64,000 nucleotides of DNA from Rhopalosiphum padi (GCF_020882245.1 NC_083598.1:61169858-61233857); one strand, 5' to 3'. Positions 23,581-34,808 are shown, counted from the first letter of the stretch. Notes: generated from the sequence alone by a model not told the origin. A program made the numbers and translations.

Positions 23581-26500
23581 TTCACTGCTTGCAAATCAAC
23601 CTCCACACCGACTGGGCTGCCCAACAGCTACTTTCCCGAACCGTGCTGAACATGGACATTGGCCTCCTCATCCTCAGTGAGCACAACAGATCCCCATGTA
23701 ACCACCCCAGCTGGGCTTCTAGTTCAGACGGGAGGTGCTCAATAGCACTGACCACCATTGCGGGCATTGTGGCGGAGGAGACTGGTTCTGGCCCGGGCTT
23801 TGCATGGCTCCGATTTGGGAATGTTAGAGCATTCAGCTGCTACTGGACCCCCAACGGCGACTCTGCAGAGGACCGCCTGAATGCCTTTAAGGGATTCCTG
23901 GATGGTCTTGAACAAGCTATAAGACAGGGGGAAAGAGAGAATGAAACTCTCCTGGTTGCTGGTGACTTTAATGCTAAGTCCACGTACTGGGGCTCTAGTG
24001 TAGATGATAGTAAAGGAGAAGCTCTTGAATCCTTTGCCGCAAGTCTTGGACTCTGGGCCAACAACGTTGGAAGCCACCCTACCTTCCAGAGAGGGGCGTC
24101 TTCTTCGGTCATTGATGTAACCTTCTCGGGCCCGGGCCCCTACGAGGTAGTGGACTGGGAGGTCCTCGATGACTATTCCGGTAGCGACCACAACTACATC
24201 ACATTCAACCTCATTCCCTACTCGCGAACACTTAACGATAACGTACCCATGGGACGGGGTGTACATCTAGGATGGGCCACACGTAAGCTCGATTATGCTG
24301 CGCTCTCTCGAAAGTTGGATGAGGGACCACCGGTTTTGGAGGAGCCTGCTTCGGTGGATGACGCAGCAGAGGTTCTCAACAACTATCTGGTTAATGCCTG
24401 CGATTCTTGTATGCCCAGAAGAGTCTACGGAGCCCACAAACGGAAAGCAGTTCATTGGTGGAACCATGAGATTGCCGACCTTAGAGCCAAATGCATAAGG
24501 AATAGGCGCATATATCTCAGAGTGGTTAAGAGACAAGGCCCTGATGGCAGTACAGCGGAAAGAATTGCCTTCAGAGAGGCACGCAAGGCTTTACGCGTTT
24601 CCATCCGTAAGACACAGAAGCTTAGCTGGGCTGCTCTTTGCGCATCGGTAGATAACGATCCCTGGGGTGTGCCATACAGAATTGTTTCGGGGCGGCTGGG
24701 CAGACAGCCACCAGGTTTAGCTGCAATAGGACGCGAAAACGAGATTGCTGATCACCTATTTCCCACTATGCCAATTATCAATTGGCAATGTGTGCCGATG
24801 GATAGCCAAGTAGATCCTAGCTTTCCAACCACCACTGCCGAAGGTTACAACTTAAATCATGGTAATGAGTGCCCACCTATAACCACAGAGGAGTCCAGGC
24901 TAACAGTCTCACGACTGTCAAGGGGTAAAGCGACCGGGCTGGATGGGATTCCTAATGAGATGCTTTCGCTGATTGCCAATAGGTCCCCCGATATATTTGT
25001 TAAAATGTACAATAGATGTTTAAGTGAGTCAGTTTTTCCTGTTAGGTGGAAAAGGGCCAGACTCCTACTTCTTCATAAAGGACCGGACAAGCCAGTATCT
25101 AATCCATCTAGCTTTCGGCCTCTCTGCATGCTAGACACCACTGGGAAATTATTTGAGAGGATCCTCCTACTCAGGCTTAACGATCACCTAGAGAGGGCTG
25201 GTGGACTCAGTATCAACCAGTTTGGCTTCCGAAGGGGTTGCTCCACCGAGGACGCCATCAAAAAGGTTCTTGACCTGGCTAAGTGGGCCAATCATGGACC
25301 CTCAAGAAATCAGGAACTATGCGTCCTAGTGGCACTCGACGTTCAGAATGCCTTCAACTCTGCGCCATGGAAGCACGTGGATGAGGCTCTTCGACGCAGA
25401 GGAGTCCCCCGATACCTCCTAAAAATTTTACGGTCATACATGGAGGATCGTACAATTACCATTAGAACAACCGATGGGAACAGCATTGACAGGCCGGTCA
25501 CAGGGGGTGTTCCGCAGGGGTCGGTCCTCGGCCCCACATTGTGGAATGTATTCTATGATGACATTCTCAGGATGGACGTTCCGGAGGGGGTTCAGCTTGT
25601 CGGCTTCGCAGATGATCTAGCCCTACTCGCAGTTGGAGAGACTTCAGACACCTTGGAAGAGGTGGTCAACCCCACATTAGACGCTATTGATGGCTGGATG
25701 GGCGCTCACGGACTTCAACTAGCACGGCACAAGACAGAGGCCATCATGCTGACTAAGAAGTGGGCGTATCGGGATCCGGTTTTCGTTGTAGGGGGTCACA
25801 CAGTTCCTTTGTTAAGGAAATTGCGATACCTGGGACTCCATCTGGACTCGCACCTTACTTTCAGTGGACACTTCACTACTGTTTCGGGGAAGGCGTCCCA
25901 GGCAGCGCTGGCTATAGGACGGCTCATGCCCAACCTTGGAGGACCCTCACAGGCTAAGAGAACGCTGCTAATGTCTGTGGTGAACAGCAGGCTGCTGTAC
26001 GCCTGTCCAACGTGGGCGGAAAGAGCATGCAAGTACGCTATCTGTCGAAACCTTATGATCCGGGCACAGAGGATTGCGGCTCTCAGAGTCACGAGGGCCT
26101 ACCGCACAGTCTCGGCTGAGGCAGCCTTATTTCTGGCGGGAACTCCTCCGGGTGATCTTCTTGCTTTGGAACGCAAAAGAGTCCGAAGTAAACTTGACGA
26201 CCCGGACAGAGCTGATTCTAAGGATGAAATCCGGAGAGCAGAGCGAGACATCTTGCTTGCTGCCTGGTCGAACAGATGGAGTCGGGGCGTTGGAGGCGCC
26301 TGGACGCGCACGATTCTTCCGGACCTGATGAGATGGACGAAAAGATGCCCCAAAGACCTCACGTTTCATGTAACACAGGCTCTTACTGGACACGGGTGTT
26401 TCAGGTATTACCTACACAGGATGAAGCGCGCTCCTGATGCGGCTTGTCTGTACTGCCAACACCCTGAGGACACTGTGGAACACACGATATTTGATTGTGC

Positions 26501-26759
26501 TTACTGGGATCCGCTTCGGCTGCCAGTGAAGATGTTTGTTGGTAACCGAAATATAACTCCGGGAGACGTTCAGGATTTGCTGTGCGGCCCCTCTGATGTC
26601 CCGTTCAGCGAGAACGACCGGCTACGGGCTGCCTCCCAACGTGCCACTCAGTCCTTTTATGACATGGTTGACAACATTTTAAGCTGCAAGGAGCGTGATG
26701 AAAGGGTAGCTGAGGCCGAACGAAGAGCGAATCCAGTGGCAGCCGCTCCAACTGACTGA
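23577..26759 (+). CDS. Retrotransposon ORF2: APE endonuclease and reverse transcriptase
   Basis: From the ATG at 23577 the protein has 1060 residues; the frame is open further upstream, to 23478 and beyond, within ORF1. Endonuclease hallmarks are QINLHTDWAAQQLL near the start, GDFNAK at 129-134 and SDHNY at 203-207. The reverse transcriptase has RGKATGLDGIPNEM, the GFRRGCSTEDAI region, VPQGSVLGPTLWNVFYDDIL and the catalytic FADD at 677-680. A C-terminal C957-x2-C960-x8-H969-x4-C974 motif follows. There is no RNase H. In relatives this enzyme nicks the target and primes reverse transcription from the nick. I chose 23577 because the endonuclease begins there and the ATGA overlap allows termination-reinitiation. 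Confidence 0.95.
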   Translation: MIHCLQINLHTDWAAQQLLSRTVLNMDIGLLILSEHNRSPCNHPSWASSSDGRCSIALTTIAGIVAEETGSGPGFAWLRFGNVRAFSCYWTPNGDSAEDRLNAFKGFLDGLEQAIRQGERENETLLVAGDFNAKSTYWGSSVDDSKGEALESFAASLGLWANNVGSHPTFQRGASSSVIDVTFSGPGPYEVVDWEVLDDYSGSDHNYITFNLIPYSRTLNDNVPMGRGVHLGWATRKLDYAALSRKLDEGPPVLEEPASVDDAAEVLNNYLVNACDSCMPRRVYGAHKRKAVHWWNHEIADLRAKCIRNRRIYLRVVKRQGPDGSTAERIAFREARKALRVSIRKTQKLSWAALCASVDNDPWGVPYRIVSGRLGRQPPGLAAIGRENEIADHLFPTMPIINWQCVPMDSQVDPSFPTTTAEGYNLNHGNECPPITTEESRLTVSRLSRGKATGLDGIPNEMLSLIANRSPDIFVKMYNRCLSESVFPVRWKRARLLLLHKGPDKPVSNPSSFRPLCMLDTTGKLFERILLLRLNDHLERAGGLSINQFGFRRGCSTEDAIKKVLDLAKWANHGPSRNQELCVLVALDVQNAFNSAPWKHVDEALRRRGVPRYLLKILRSYMEDRTITIRTTDGNSIDRPVTGGVPQGSVLGPTLWNVFYDDILRMDVPEGVQLVGFADDLALLAVGETSDTLEEVVNPTLDAIDGWMGAHGLQLARHKTEAIMLTKKWAYRDPVFVVGGHTVPLLRKLRYLGLHLDSHLTFSGHFTTVSGKASQAALAIGRLMPNLGGPSQAKRTLLMSVVNSRLLYACPTWAERACKYAICRNLMIRAQRIAALRVTRAYRTVSAEAALFLAGTPPGDLLALERKRVRSKLDDPDRADSKDEIRRAERDILLAAWSNRWSRGVGGAWTRTILPDLMRWTKRCPKDLTFHVTQALTGHGCFRYYLHRMKRAPDAACLYCQHPEDTVEHTIFDCAYWDPLRLPVKMFVGNRNITPGDVQDLLCGPSDVPFSENDRLRAASQRATQSFYDMVDNILSCKERDERVAEAERRANPVAAAPTD

Positions 26760-26977
26760 CTTTATTATTGTATCGCATTGTATTACATTGTATTGTACCT
26801 ATTGTATTAATGTTATTTTTAAGGTGAAGCAACCATAATTAGTTATATGTTAAGAATGTGCATGTATTAATGTTTTTATTAAATATTAATAAACGATGGC
26901 AGCAGAGGAGTAGTAGTGTTCACACAGATCCTCCTCTGCTGTCGGTTCAAACGGAAAAAAAAAAAAAAAAAAAAAAA
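26760..26977 (+). other. 3' UTR and A-tail of the retrotransposon
   Basis: These 218 bp include 'attgtatt' iterations just after the stop, an AATAAA at 26888-26893, a terminal stem-loop and the A-run from 26955. The A-run directly abuts the duplicated target. Confidence 0.85.
26898..26943 (+). promoter_or_regulatory. Terminal stem-loop in the element's 3' UTR
   Basis: The left arm cagcagaggag (26900-26910) pairs perfectly over 11 bp with ctcctctgctg (26931-26941). A G-U and a G-C pair extend it, closing a loop of about 20 nt. It sits just before the A-tail, the place where the reverse transcriptase of 3'-UTR-dependent R1-type elements recognises its RNA. That role is inference. Confidence 0.75.
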
Positions 26978-26993
26978 AAGTAAGTACTCTCAT
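26978..26993 (+). repeat. 3' target site duplication of the retrotransposon
   Basis: aagtaagtactctcat is identical to 21592-21607 and directly follows the A-tail. Confidence 0.95.
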
Positions 26994-27718
26994 AATACAT
27001 GAACATGATTCAATAAATTCACATAAATGATTGATAATAAAAAATTCATGATGCTTTATATTATTTTAACGTTATTAACTTACTCATAATAGTTATTTAG
27101 TATTTTTTTTTTTTTTTTATAGTACAAATTACAGTGAGTTCGGCAGTAATGACGTTAATAAAGATCGACCTGTACAATAACAAAACACTTTCCCAATCCC
27201 CACCACAACCGCAGTACCAAAATATTGGAATAAGTTGACGAGACCTTGTCCATGACGTCGACCTGATATCGTTAACGCGGTTACGGTCGCGGTGGGGTGG
27301 TCGTTGAACATATGTTTAGATAACAAAGACCAGAGATAACGGCGATGTTATTGTTGTAGTAAATGATTTTCCCAGACCTGTGTGTACGCGTATAGTTATT
27401 ATTATAGTTATTAGTAGTTCATGTAATGAACTAGCGAACGATATCAAATTATCAACCCGTCTTCTTCATTTTAATGAATATTGAATAATAATCTTTGTTA
27501 ATAATATTCATAAAAATTCGTAAGTTTTCAGCAGTGTCACCACTCACCGTCTAATTGAAATTTTCCCGCCTCCGAAAACAGTTCATTAGGCGACGTTCTC
27601 GTGCTGGTAAATTGGTGGACCCGTCGTCGACCAGCTAGCAATCTCCGTGAGGTTATGCAACAGACGACCGACGTGGAATCCGTCTTCAATTGCTAAATAA
27701 TATAACGTGACCGTCGCT
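26994..27718 (+). promoter_or_regulatory. Rab19: Upstream and 5' UTR region of the Rab gene
   Basis: The sequence becomes GC-richer from about 27120 towards the start codon at 27719, as expected for a promoter and 5' leader. No TATA box or initiator can be assigned with confidence. Short ORFs on either strand here look like chance. Confidence 0.4.
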
Positions 27719-29200
27719 ATGTCCAAGACGTCCGGTTCGGCCGCGTCCGGCTCGTCATCGTCGTCGTCACAACAGCAAACGTCTGGAGTCGCCGCTGTAC
27801 CGGCCGAAGATAATTTTGATTTTCTGTTCAAAATCGTGCTTATCGGTGACTGCGGCACCGGAAAGACATGTGTCGTTCAGCGGTTCAAGAGTGGAACGTA
27901 CGCCGAGAACCAGGGCAACACCATCGGTGTCGATTTTTCTATGAAAACCATCAAGATCGACGGCAAGAAAGTAAAGGTAATTTATTCGCTTCTCCTGTAA
28001 CGCCGTGCGTAGGTCTCTGTAATAACAACAATACCATATGTTGTACTTACTGTAGTTTTATGTTATAGCTTCAAATATGGGACACGGCCGGTCACGAGAG
28101 GTTTCGTACGATCACTCAGAGTTACTATCGCTCAGCTAATGGGGTTCTACTAGGTAAGTCTTGGAGATATCCACAGATATATAAATATATGTATGTTTAT
28201 ATATCTGTGGTGATATCATATAATATTGTACGTTTTACCGTTTTTTTTTTTATTATATTATCATATTTTACAGTGTATGACATCACGAAACGTGCTACTT
28301 TCTTGAATCTACAAAGATGGGTTGAAGAAGTACGTCGATATACTTCGTCTAATGTTTTACTTGTGTTGATTGGTAAGCATTTATATCAAAGTCTAGTTCT
28401 TAAAAAGTATATTACACTTATAAGTAGTGTTTAATCATTTCATCATAAATCACATTACAAATATAAATGGTTTCATTACTATCAGGGACGTATTTAAGGG
28501 AGGGGCACATGGGGCCCGTGCCTCCCCCATTCACCGTATTTTATACTAATTTTTATTATATGAGAAATTTTACAATTCTATGCCCCATGTATGCAAATTT
28601 GAACTTTTTGTTTGTGCCCCCCCTTAAGACATTTCTAAATACGCCCCTGATTACTATGGTAAGTTATTAATTTATAAAAACAATGAATTTTAGCAACTAA
28701 CTCAAACAAGATATGATAGATTGGTCTTTGTGATCAATTGTCATTTGGTAAAATGATTGTAATTGATTGTTGTTTGGTTAATTATTTATGATCGATTGAC
28801 TCATATCTTTTGTAGATTTTTATAATAGTATTCCAACATTCTAACAATTAATGCATTGTTTTTAATTTTCAATCTATATAGGTAATAAATGTGACTTAGA
28901 GGAGAATCGTCAGGTAGAGTTGTCTGAAGCAGACGCTATGTGTGAATACTTTCCAGAACTATTGTCTGTTCTAGAAACGTCGGCTAAGGAAAATAAAAAC
29001 ATTGAAGAAGCGTTTGTGACGATTGCCTCTGAACTTAAGGTAAGTGTTAAGATTTTATTGTTTGTTAACAGTCTGTTCAATAAGAAATTTTACAGAGACG
29101 TCATGACCAAAGTGCTCATATTGAAGATGAACCTAATCCTGTCATCAACTTAAGTGAAGGTGAAAATGTTCAAAAATGTAAAGGCTGTACATTGTTATAA
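27719..29200 (+). CDS. Rab19: Rab19/Rab43-type small GTPase
   Basis: Five coding exons, 27719-27976, 28069-28153, 28274-28372, 28882-29039 and 29096-29200, give 234 residues with matching phases; the last intron is only 56 nt. A Ser/Gln-rich N-terminus of about 30 residues precedes the GTPase fold. GTP-binding motifs are GDCGTGKT (43-50), switch I with NTIGVDF, WDTAGHE (90-96), GNKCD (148-152) and ETSAK (179-183). FRTITQSYYRSANG and YDITKR match the Rab19/Rab43 subgroup of Golgi/endosomal traffic regulators. The C-terminal CTLL is a CaaL prenylation box. His95 replaces the catalytic Gln of switch II, which would lower intrinsic GTP hydrolysis. The ATG is preferred over an in-frame GTG 12 nt upstream. 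Confidence 0.95.
28483..28649. mobile_element. hAT-type MITE in the third intron of the Rab gene
   Basis: The terminal inverted repeats are CAGGGACGTATTTA and, from the other end, CAGGGGCGTATTTA. They are flanked by a perfect 8-bp duplication attactat (28475-28482 and 28650-28657). The insert is 167 bp and non-coding. An 8-bp duplication with CAGNG ends is the mark of hAT transposons. It leaves the splice sites at 28373 and 28881 intact. Confidence 0.85.
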
Positions 29201-30680
29201 GCTAACATTGCAACATGGTACAGTAGAACAAATCAATATTTGATCATTATTATTCTAAAACCCGATGACGAACATGTGTAATTAATTAATTATGCGTTCA
29301 TAATCCTATGGTAACACACTTGTTTAATGTAAAACATTTAAAGTTTTATTTAGATTGTATTTAAAAAAAAAAAAAAATTATGTGGATAGGGACAGACCAT
29401 CCCAGAATTTTTATACACGTTTATGATCCGCGTTAAACTGTATTTAATTTTATCTTTCGTAACTTGCAATAACTATTTATGTACTTGAACCTCACTTTGT
29501 TAATCATTCAATCATGTACTATAATATAATACTAAATAAGATTCTCGAATAGTTTTATGGGGGACCATGTTTTTTTTTCAAGTATCTCCCCACATGGTCC
29601 ACAGGTATATATTACTGAAATTATTTTTATCAGTATAGAATATTATATTATAGAGTATCAATGATGTTTTTTATTAGCAGCTATTATATTTTACGATATT
29701 GTGTACATGATATTATTCATATGACATTCATGTATCTCTATCGATATTCTGTAAATAGATGTATGTCCATATCGAGAATTTTAAAAATTTTTTATTTTTC
29801 TTCTGTCTAATAATATCATTTCACAAGTGATGATTTGAATTGATTTTATTTATTATATACGTGTTTTTCTTCATAAATTTAGATATATATATATATATCT
29901 GTATGATAATTGATTGTATGTATTTATACATACATAAATACATATACAAGTATACATACATTTGTATAACATTATTACCATCTTTTGTAAAAGCACCTCT
30001 AATAATATGGTGAAGGTATTTAAATATTATATAATTATTTTTATTATTATTATTATTATTATGTGTAGTGAGAGTAGGGAAATATTAATAATTCTATTAT
30101 AATATGCTTAATACTATTAACTAGTCACGTGAAAAATGTATGAAATATTTTATTGTAGCAGTTCCTTTCATTGGTTAACAATTGTTTATGATGATGATAA
30201 TTTCCCCCTACAAAAATTTGTGATTTTTAATGTTTTATATGAGATGTGTGGTGGAAAATTATATGTACTATATGTATCTAAAAGAAATTATTATTGTTTA
30301 ACTTTTTCAACTTTATAGATATTTTATTATCGGTACCTAGCTATTTTTAATTTTAAAATATTTATATATATATATTTTTTTTTTAATTATTTCAAATTTT
30401 AATTTTTTTTTAAATTTTTTTTTAATTTAATTTATTTTTTTTTTTACTTATGTCTACATCAATTGTATACCTGTAATAATTATGTATGCTGTTGTGTTTT
30501 ACTTGTACGGAAGTGATGGCTACCAATAATCATGATTTGGAGATCAAAAAACAAAGAATTCAAATAAGAGCTCGAGGCGGGAAATTATATGATATTATAA
30601 TAATATTGTCTTTTTACATTAATATTACAATATTTATTATATTGTATGACTAACAACAATAAAGATTTCTTTTTTCGATT
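29201..30680 (+). other. Rab19: 3' UTR of the Rab gene
   Basis: AT-rich sequence follows the stop, including A-runs, TATATA and ATT tracts. A plausible poly(A) signal AATAAA is at 30658-30663, which would give a 3' UTR of about 1.46 kb. Other hexamers could be used instead. No separate gene is seen. Confidence 0.5.
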
Positions 30681-32365
30681 TAAATACTAGAATATCAAAT
30701 TAATACCTAATTGATTAAACTAAAACAATTGAACATTTAAAAAAAGTTGGTCAATTTTGTTAATTCATTATTTTAAATATTCTTGTTTGCTTATGAAAAC
30801 AAATGTTCATTTCTTTACCTACCTCACCTTCTTATTGTGGAGGTCACTATGATACAGTCGTTATCTGTATAATGGCCAATCAACATTTTATTATTATAAG
30901 TATATGTTTTACACAATTTAGTATACATACAATCAATGAACATTAATATCCGTATCAATTAAACAAAATAATTTTATTGTATTATTGGTATTATTATTAT
31001 TAAATATTATTAATTCATAACAATAATTACACAGCTTTGATGTTTTACATAGAATGACTACTATAAATGTTTTTTATGATTTTAAATCTCGTTTATAAAC
31101 TGTTTGGAATAATATCATACTGAAAGCCAAACATTTAAAAACTACTTAAACATTAACTAATGTAACATGTTAATAGAGTATTATATTATATAAATAAAAA
31201 AAAAATTTACATAATAATATATTATAGACTATTGTAATGTGATATATTCATATCTTGTAATAATAATAACTAAAACTTTTGTGGATAGACACAGTTTTTA
31301 GAAAACATATATAAATTGTAAACATAATAACATGACGAATGATAATGATGATATTATATTAATTATATTATAATATATTGTGTAACAGTTATAATAATAC
31401 TATATTTTGATATTTTGTAAATCAAATTTTTTAACATTGGCAATATATTATACAGTTCGTTGATGATCATTCAAAACAAATTATGATGATAAGCCTATCT
31501 CTTTATTAGTTGTGTACAGACGAGAAAACATGGTAACCAATCGAAAATGTTTTAAATATGATATTTTATTAACCATACTACCATAGTTAATAGTTAATAC
31601 ATGGACATTAAGAGTTAAAATACATTTTGTGCAAATGATATCAATGAACGGCATACGACACATCAATTTGTCACTAAAACTACGTAACTATGCTCTACAC
31701 CAATATCAATACATATATCAATCTTATTATATAAAATGTAAATATCGAGATCTGCTGGATGCGCTTATAATATATAAATATAATAATAGAAAACAATATG
31801 GAATATATTTTAATCAGACTGTGTAGTAAGTATCTTAGTTTTTTTTAACAAAGTTTTTACAGATAAAATAAAATTACATTTTTTTAAAATTTATTTCAAT
31901 AATAACATTGTTATTAATAAAGTACACCCAATATTTTAATTTCAAATTTTAAAGCAGAATACTTTCCTCAACATTTATATGTAGTATACTAGTATGTACT
32001 TTAATAAAGTAATATTTCTAACCATTAATTATCTAAGGGTAGGTATAATATAGGTACCTACTGGCTACTGTATAAGTAGATGGACCAAGTAGGTGCAATT
32101 AGTTATGTAATATGCAGCATTGATTTCACAGGGCGTGGTTACCACTTACCTTTGACAATTTAGTTTTAAACTGTAAATATAATAAGAAAAAAAAACCTAA
32201 ATAACCTTGATTATATAAAAACAATAAATTGTATTTTTAAAACTGGTTGTGTAACATGTACATTAATATTAGAATATTATAAATATTAAAATCGACCTAT
32301 GTTTATACGTCGGTAGATAGCGATAGAGTTGTCCATCAAGAGAATCGTTCTGTACACGCATATAT
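30681..32365. other. AT-rich intergenic DNA
   Basis: No supported coding sequence or RNA gene is visible; only short AT-rich open frames occur. Confidence 0.55.
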
Positions 32366-32369
32366 TGGA

Positions 32370-32524
32370 TGTAGGCGCGAACGCAGGAGACAATTTCGGG
32401 GGTAGTGGGGGTTGAAAAAATGTACTTAAATACCATATACTATTCATTTTTTGGTCAGGTAATTTATTTTTTGTTCCTGATATTTCAAAAGGGGTTTAAA
32501 CACCCAACCCCTGCGTTCGAACCT
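32370..32524. mobile_element. Probable MITE with inverted termini, no clear target duplication
   Basis: The left end (ggcgcgaacgcagg, about 32374-32387) and the reverse complement of the right end (ggttcgaacgcagggg, near 32509-32524) match over about 14 bp with mismatches. Both ends continue into G-rich runs, as in the other hAT-like elements here. The flanks do not show a clean 8-bp duplication, so it may be old. Confidence 0.5.
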
Positions 32525-32915
32525 GATTTGATATATTTAGCCACACGAGTGTGTACTACATTATATAAACTTCCGACACGACTGCACGAGGAGAAGAAGA
32601 AGAAGAAGATTACACAGTACCTTCACAAATTCTGTGTATGATATTGAGTTTTCAAATCGCATGATATGATTTAATAATTTAGACAATAGGTAGGTAGGTA
32701 CGCAGTAACGCGCAACATTAACGTAACGATGAGCGTTCCGAAGTTTTGAAGATCTACGCAATTCCGCGCACACTAGACCGGCGTGATAATATAATGCGAT
32801 TTAAATAATTTAATGTAAGTAGCTGGTACTTAATAGGTAACTCATCATTAATGATTATAAAATAAATTATTTTATCAAGACGAACGTATAATAATGTAAA
32901 CGATTAACGATTAAT

Positions 32916-33191
32916 ATGTTAATAAATACGATACTACGCGTGTTGTTTTCGAGACGGTACCTTGACCGGGCTTGGCTGCTGTTGTTACCTGCGCAAATTA
33001 TTGCAACGCTGTTTGCTCATAGGTGCTTACCGTATATTATGTATTATAATCTCGTTGAAGAGTGGTACAAGAGGAAGAACGACGTGTACTTCTACCAGTT
33101 CTATCTACCAATGTTAACTCGATTACTCGAGTCCAAGTATATAATATTATGGACTTTGAATGCTAATAAAAGCCAACCAAATATGCAATGA
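32916..33191 (+). CDS. Unrecognised 91-codon ORF
   Basis: This ATG-initiated frame has GC content higher than its AT-rich neighbourhood. The product is Leu/Tyr/Arg-rich and hydrophobic near its start (RAWLLLLPAQIIATLF), then charged (LVEEWYKRKNDVYFYQFY). I recognise no domain. It could be a small lineage-restricted gene, an exon, a transposon relic or chance. Confidence 0.2.
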   Translation: MLINTILRVLFSRRYLDRAWLLLLPAQIIATLFAHRCLPYIMYYNLVEEWYKRKNDVYFYQFYLPMLTRLLESKYIILWTLNANKSQPNMQ

Positions 33192-33884
33192 AAAAAAATA
33201 ATAAAAATAAACAATGCGGGGTAACGTAAAACTGTGGCTAATGGCTATAGACTTATAAGTTCTATGACGTATGTATCTATAAGGTATTGTAATATATTAG
33301 TGAAAAAACGTTGTGCAAAGGCGTCTAAGTTTTTCCATATACGCCGAATTTGAGCTCCGATTGAACGATCTGCTTATTATTGTATCCTTACATTTTTCGT
33401 TTCTCTCGTTTTCATAAGAACTCGCAGCAGTGATTACTGATTAGAAATTATGCAGTTGACAAGACAGATACAGCAAAATATGTTCCTCCATTACTTTATT
33501 CAATATAGTTAATTGTTTGCCGTACGCTCCCACATCAACAAATATACATTTACAATAAATTATTAAGCATTAAAAACGCCTTATAATACGATAGAGGAAA
33601 AATGTTCATAACATCATACGTCATACTCTCAGAGTGAGAAGCACTTCAAGCACTTCGTAATAAACGGATATGTTTTCCATGTGTACGTAACCTGCAATAC
33701 AGCGTATAGGAAGTTCCATTAAATATTAATTCATTCGTTAAACTTGAAAAAACTTCTGGCTTGGAATAGATGAAATATGTATTCTTAATAGTCGATTCCG
33801 CATTGCATCACATAGGTAGGTAGGTACGTACCTATTATTAATAGGTATATGATTAAATCATTAGCCAACCGTCATTGTATTGTG

Positions 33885-34036
33885 CAAGGGCGTATACAAG
33901 GGGGGTTTTGGAGGTCCAACCTCCCCTGAAATAAATTCGAGTAACGAGAAAAAAATTGTTTTATTATGTTGCGGCACAATTTGTATAGCTATATTTTGAA
34001 AACCCCCGAATTTTTTTTTGTATACCTACGCGCCTG
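33885..34036. mobile_element. hAT-type MITE
   Basis: The ends are CAAGGGCGTATACAA and, inverted, CAGGCGCGTAGGTATACAA. They are flanked by a perfect 8-bp duplication gtattgtg (33877-33884 and 34037-34044), extended by a shared 'ca'. The insert is 152 bp with G-rich and C-rich inner ends and no coding capacity. Confidence 0.8.
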
Positions 34037-34808
34037 GTATTGTGCATTTTAAACTTTTATAAAAGTCCTCTATAGAAGAAACAGTTAATGATAAAAATGA
34101 CATGATGGCATGATACCTTACTGATAAATAAGTACCTATAGCTATAGCAAAAATTAAATTCGAATTGAAGTACTCACTACTCTTGAATCAAAGTAGGTAG
34201 GTCGGAAGACCCAACGTGTAGCTAAAGGCAGAGGCGTCATTACTCATTTGGGGTGGGGGTTAGAGTGTGTGGTTTCTTAAATTGATTTTTACTATGCAAT
34301 GATTAGGTACATAATGTATGGAAATAATTGAAAGCAGGATAATGTACATTGTACATATACGTATTTTATTTTTATATGGCCCGGTGAACTTTAAAAATGG
34401 CCTGCTTGAAAACTTGTACACCAGAAAAAGAAATGTGAAATTACGCACCGGCTGAAGTTTCGACGCATCTGGCATTTCTGGCTCCTCGGGTTATTCGCAA
34501 CAGACATGACTATTAGTCTATTATACACTCATATAGAGTTATTTCTACGCTATTATAACAAATCATTTGTTATTTAAGATTGTTCATAGATCACACACTA
34601 ATGTATAAATAATAGGTAATAATAATATTTATGGTAAATAATAAATATATAATTATGTATTAATATTGTAAGCAAGTTTAAATTTGTCCAGTATTTTATA
34701 TTTATATTAAAGTAGTTTGACATTTAAATTTAAACTTGATTTTTTTGATTCTTTTAGAAATATTTATTTTTTTAAAAATTAAAATAAGAAATATTTTTTC
34801 TATTTTAC

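Larger units (their letters stand above)
21608..26977 (+). mobile_element. Full-length non-LTR retrotransposon, R1-clade-like, structurally intact
   Basis: The element has a 5' UTR of about 437 bp, two overlapping intact ORFs, a 3' UTR with a terminal stem-loop, and an A-tail of about 23-25 residues ending at 26977-26979. Both sides carry the same 16-bp target duplication (aagtaagtactctcat). ORF1 has three zinc knuckles, and ORF2 has an APE-type endonuclease, a reverse transcriptase and a C-terminal CCHC motif with no RNase H. That combination is typical of the R1/TRAS/SART/Waldo group. The insertion site is not rDNA or TTAGG telomere repeat, so target use is relaxed or the site is cryptic. 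No frameshift or premature stop was seen, so it may be young and possibly active. Confidence 0.95.

Noticed and set aside
22050..26832. Many ORFs in other frames within the retrotransposon
   Set aside because: Shadows of ORF1 and ORF2, which carry all recognised motifs.
32505..32530. 'gttcgaacc' as a tRNA T-loop
   Set aside because: No acceptor or anticodon stems around it; it is part of the terminal inverted repeat of a MITE.
34226..34480. Another hAT MITE beginning 'cagaggcgtcatt'
   Set aside because: No matching inverted end or 8-bp duplication was found.
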